Assembly (NCBI RefSeq): GCF_000067045.1
Contig: NC_010125.1
Coordinates: 2,408,001 to 2,472,000 of the forward strand
Direction: 5' to 3'
DNA: 64,000 nucleotides
DNA from: Gluconacetobacter diazotrophicus PA1 5
Lineage (GTDB): Bacteria > Pseudomonadota > Alphaproteobacteria > Acetobacterales > Acetobacteraceae
Below are positions 61,165 through 64,000 of the stretch, piece after piece. The position numbers and the translations under genes are program-made. The notes beneath the pieces are model-generated. The model was not told the origin of the DNA, did not search any database, and saw only the letters and a program-made list of their open reading frames with translations. How positions within the stretch are numbered: position 1 is the first letter of the stretch; the number at the start of each line of letters is the position of its first letter.

Positions 61165-61692
61165 ATGACCGTTCGACCGCCATCCGCCATCCGCCGTTCC
61201 CTTTCGTCGCGGGCGCGCCTGCTGCCCGCGCTGGCCCTTTCCCCCATGCTCGCCGTCCTGGCCGCGTGCGGCAGTTCGCCGCACAGCGCCGACGCCGGGC
61301 TGGCCATGCCGAAGAACCACCTGCTGAGCGAGGATCGTTCGGCCAGCGGCGGCGACGACCAGATCGGCAACAGCGGCGTGAACGCCTATCTGTGGCGCGG
61401 CGCGATCGACACCCTGTCCTTCATGCCGTTCGCCTCGGCCGACGCGGTGGGGGGGGTGATCCTGACCGACTGGTACACGCCGCCCGCGACCAAGAACGAA
61501 CGCTTCAAGATCACGGCCTATGTGCTGTCGCGCAACCTGCGGTCCGACGCCATCCGCGTGTCAGTCTTCCGCCAGGCCTTCACCGACGGCCAGTGGACCG
61601 ACACCCCGGTCGCGCCGAACACGGTTTCGGACATCACGTCCCGCATCCTGACCCGGGCGCGGCAGCTTCGCGCCGACAGCGGCGGCCACTGA
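61165..61692 (+). CDS. DUF3576 lipoprotein
   Basis: A 175-residue protein. A signal segment ending AVLAAC gives a lipobox, so it is probably outer-membrane anchored. The mature part, [20 protein letters not shown] through [20 protein letters not shown]-like sequence ([19 protein letters not shown]), and the tail [11 protein letters not shown] match DUF3576. In alphaproteobacteria this gene is typically followed by leuS and then lptE and holA, as here for leuS. Function unknown, possibly in envelope assembly. ATG 61165 has ACAGGGG upstream. Confidence 0.9.
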   Translation: MTVRPPSAIRRSLSSRARLLPALALSPMLAVLAACGSSPHSADAGLAMPKNHLLSEDRSASGGDDQIGNSGVNAYLWRGAIDTLSFMPFASADAVGGVILTDWYTPPATKNERFKITAYVLSRNLRSDAIRVSVFRQAFTDGQWTDTPVAPNTVSDITSRILTRARQLRADSGGH

Positions 61693-61774
61693 CCCGCGCC
61701 GCCCCGGCGCGGCCCGCTTCCCTGCATCGATCGATCAGGGCCCCCATAGACGATCGGGCCACGTGCCCCGGACC

Positions 61775-64000
61775 ATGATCATGACCGAGAATTCCCCCGC
61801 CCCCTATGATTTCCGCACGGCCGAGCCGCACTGGCAGGCCGAATGGGACCGGGCGGGGGCTTTCGACGTGCCCGACGTGCCCCCCGCCGACCGCCCGAAA
61901 TATTACGTGCTGGAGATGTTCCCCTACCCGTCGGGGCAGCTTCATATGGGCCATGTCCGCAACTATACGCTGGGCGACGTGGTGGCTCGGTACAAGCGGG
62001 CCCGCGGCCATTCGGTGCTGCACCCGATGGGCTGGACGCGTTCGGCCTGCCGGCGGAAAACGCGGCGCGCGAACGCGGCGTGCACCCGCAGGCCTGGACC
62101 TGGACAAATCGCCGCCATGCGCGCGACGCTGAAGCGCCTGGGCTTCTCGTTCAACTGGGACCGCGAGATCGCGACCTGCCTGCCGGACTATTACGGCAAG
62201 CAGCAGAAGCTGTTCCTGGACATGCTGGGGGCCGGCCTGGTCGAACGCCGCGAAAGCTGGGTGAACTGGGACCCGGTGGACCATACGGTGCTGGCGAACG
62301 AACAGGTGGTGGACGGCCGCGGCTGGCGGTCCGGCGCGCTGATCGAAAAGAAGCAGCTTTCGCAGTGGTTCCTGCGCATCACCAAATTCGCGCCCGACCT
62401 GCTGGACGGGCTGTCGCACCTGCCCCGCTGGCCCGAGCGGGTACGGACGATGCAGGAACGCTGGATCGGCCGGTCGGTCGGCGCGCGGGTGCGTTTTGCC
62501 CTGCATGCCCCGCCCGAGGGTTTCGACACCGACCTCGATTCGGTCGAGGTCTTCACCACGCGGCCGGATACGCTGTTCGGCATGGCCTTCCTCGCCGTCG
62601 CGGCGGACCACCCGCTGGCGGCCAAGGTGGCGCAGGACAATCCCGCCGCCGCCGCGTTCATCGCCGAATGCCGCCGCCTGGGCACGTCCGAGGAAGCGAT
62701 CGAAACGGCGGAAAAGCGCGGTTTCGATACCGGGTTGCGGGTATCGCATCCCTTCCTGCCGGATCGCAGCTTCCCGGTCTGGATCGCCAATTTCGTGCTG
62801 ATGGATTACGGCACGGGCGCGATCTTCGGCTGCCCCTGCGGTGACCAGCGCGACCTGGATTTCGCCAATGCCTATCACCTGCCGTTCCAGCCGGTGATCC
62901 TGCCGCCCGGCGAGGACGCCACGACCTTCACCATTACCGGCAAGGCGTGGGACGGTGACGGCACGCTGTTCAATTCCGGCTTCCTCGACGGGCTGGATTC
63001 GGCCACCGCGAAGGCCGAGGCGATCACCCGGCTGGAAGGCATGGGCGTCGGCCGGGGCGTGGTGAACTGGCGCCTGCGCGACTGGGGCATCTCGCGCCAG
63101 CGGTACTGGGGCTGCCCGATCCCGGTGATCCATTGCGCGTCCTGCGGCGCGGTGCCGGTGCCCGACGACCGGTTGCCCGTGGTGCTGCCCGAGGACGTGA
63201 CGTTCGACCGTCCCGGCAATCCGCTGGACCATCATCCGACCTGGAAGCACGTCGCCTGCCCGCGTTGCGGCGCCGCCGCCACGCGTGAAACCGATACGTT
63301 CGACACGTTCGTGGACAGTTCGTGGTACTTCGCCCGCTTCACCGCGCCGCACGCGGCAGCGCCGACCGTGCGCCCGGCGGCGGACGGCTGGCTGCCGGTC
63401 GACCAGTATATCGGCGGCATCGAACACGCGATCCTGCATCTGCTCTATGCCCGCTTCTTCACCCGGGCGATGCGCGAAACCGGGCATGTCGGGCTGGACG
63501 AGCCGTTCGACGGCCTGTTCACCCAGGGCATGGTGAACCACGAGAGCTATCGCGACGCGGCGGGCCAGTGGCTGTATCCCGAGGAAGTCGACCGCCGTGC
63601 CGATGGCGCGGTCAGCCGCGATACCGGCGCCCCGGTGACGATCGGCCGCGTCGAGAAAATGTCCAAGTCCAAGCGCAACACCGTAGCGCCGGTCGCGATC
63701 ATCGAACGGTTCGGCGCCGATACCGCACGCTGGTTCGTGCTGTCGGACAGCCCGCCGGAACGCGACATGGAATGGACCGAGGCCGGCGTGGCCGGCGCCG
63801 CGCGCTTCCTGCAGCGGCTGTACCGGACCGTGCGCACCGTCGCCGAATCCGTGCAGCCCGTGGCGGAAGCCGCCGCCACGCCCACGGAAGCCGCCGATAC
63901 GCTGCGCCGGGCCACCCACCGCGCCATCGCCGCCGTGACCGACGCGCTGGAAAGCTTCGCGATCAACGTCGCGGTGGCCCGCCTGCACGAACTGACGACC
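61775..64000 (+). CDS. leuS: leucyl-tRNA synthetase, incomplete at the window end and with a local double frameshift
   Basis: Class I synthetase charging tRNA-Leu, with CP1 editing domain. HMGH is at residues 57-60 and KMSKS near residue 628. Starts are ATG 61775 or 61781. Between 62036 and 62109 the expected sequence ([20 protein letters not shown]) lies in the adjacent frame: a G is missing after TGG at 62033-62035, and two bases are missing near 62109, so the main frame stays open but about 25 residues are scrambled in the catalytic core. The editing motif reads CPCGDQRD instead of CPxHDQRD. At least 740 codons are present; the anticodon-binding domain is cut off by the window end. Confidence 0.95.
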   Translation, partial: MIMTENSPAPYDFRTAEPHWQAEWDRAGAFDVPDVPPADRPKYYVLEMFPYPSGQLHMGHVRNYTLGDVVARYKRARGHSVLHPMGWTRSACRRKTRRANAACTRRPGPGQIAAMRATLKRLGFSFNWDREIATCLPDYYGKQQKLFLDMLGAGLVERRESWVNWDPVDHTVLANEQVVDGRGWRSGALIEKKQLSQWFLRITKFAPDLLDGLSHLPRWPERVRTMQERWIGRSVGARVRFALHAPPEGFDTDLDSVEVFTTRPDTLFGMAFLAVAADHPLAAKVAQDNPAAAAFIAECRRLGTSEEAIETAEKRGFDTGLRVSHPFLPDRSFPVWIANFVLMDYGTGAIFGCPCGDQRDLDFANAYHLPFQPVILPPGEDATTFTITGKAWDGDGTLFNSGFLDGLDSATAKAEAITRLEGMGVGRGVVNWRLRDWGISRQRYWGCPIPVIHCASCGAVPVPDDRLPVVLPEDVTFDRPGNPLDHHPTWKHVACPRCGAAATRETDTFDTFVDSSWYFARFTAPHAAAPTVRPAADGWLPVDQYIGGIEHAILHLLYARFFTRAMRETGHVGLDEPFDGLFTQGMVNHESYRDAAGQWLYPEEVDRRADGAVSRDTGAPVTIGRVEKMSKSKRNTVAPVAIIERFGADTARWFVLSDSPPERDMEWTEAGVAGAARFLQRLYRTVRTVAESVQPVAEAAATPTEAADTLRRATHRAIAAVTDALESFAINVAVARLHELTT

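Overview
The window is uniformly GC-rich alphaproteobacterial chromosome with dense, mostly short-spaced genes. The gene set points to an acetic acid bacterium (Acetobacteraceae), most like Gluconacetobacter: DUF3576-leuS order, DUF1489 and DUF4186 proteins, an RNase E with a long acidic/Ala-Pro tail, glnK-amtB with a sigma-54 promoter, and a large-subunit KatE-type catalase. The genus is an inference from gene content and style; no rRNA or tRNA gene is present to confirm it. I see no phage, plasmid backbone, transposase or CRISPR array.

Layout. 1-2.3 kb (minus): 5' part of leuA preceded by a candidate leucine leader peptide, then a chloramphenicol-phosphotransferase-like P-loop protein and a Tat-type cell wall amidase. 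2.9-5.9 kb (plus): rne and its terminator. 6.2-8.1 kb: a chemoreceptor. 8.0-14.9 kb (minus): a small membrane protein, a HerA-like ATPase coupled to an HI0933-type flavoprotein, a periplasmic amidohydrolase, cysE and a UbiH-type hydroxylase. 15.1-17.6 kb (plus): glnK-amtB and a secreted protein. 17.6-20.6 kb (minus): a double aspartyl protease-like protein, proline iminopeptidase and xerC. 20.8-30.6 kb: priA, katE, a COG2509 oxidoreductase, two CDF metal exporters and a ClC transporter. 30.7-34.3 kb (minus): P450, WD40 protein and CobW GTPase.

34.4-40.0 kb (minus) is a tight sulfur-transfer operon: two cysteine desulfurases, a [2Fe-2S] ferredoxin, mnmA, a GST and a glycosyltransferase. It feeds persulfide sulfur toward tRNA 2-thiolation. 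40.7-45.3 kb: alpha/beta hydrolase, tyrS, DUF4186, a Rieske protein, an M29 aminopeptidase and a secreted protein. 45.3-50.5 kb (minus): rsmB, rpe, a heparinase II/III-family protein and a GT4 glycosyltransferase. 50.6-57.7 kb (plus): yggS, kup, hemW, a nucleoside hydrolase, DUF1489 and a lytic transglycosylase with a SPOR domain. 57.7-64 kb: a degenerate GH3 protein (minus), then an MFS exporter, a DUF3576 lipoprotein and leuS, which runs off the end.

Three things stand out. (1) A ~164-bp structured repeat occurs twice, at 12595-12758 and 20669-20831. The core is conserved but the outer arms differ between copies while staying self-complementary, and one copy supplies the start codon region of priA. 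(2) leuA has a short upstream ORF rich in leucine codons followed by hairpins. (3) Four housekeeping or transport genes (a CDF exporter, cobW, rsmB, leuS) carry local indels that restore frame or interrupt it. Because leuS and rsmB keep their conserved motifs in the neighbouring frame, I read most of these as sequence or assembly errors rather than biology.
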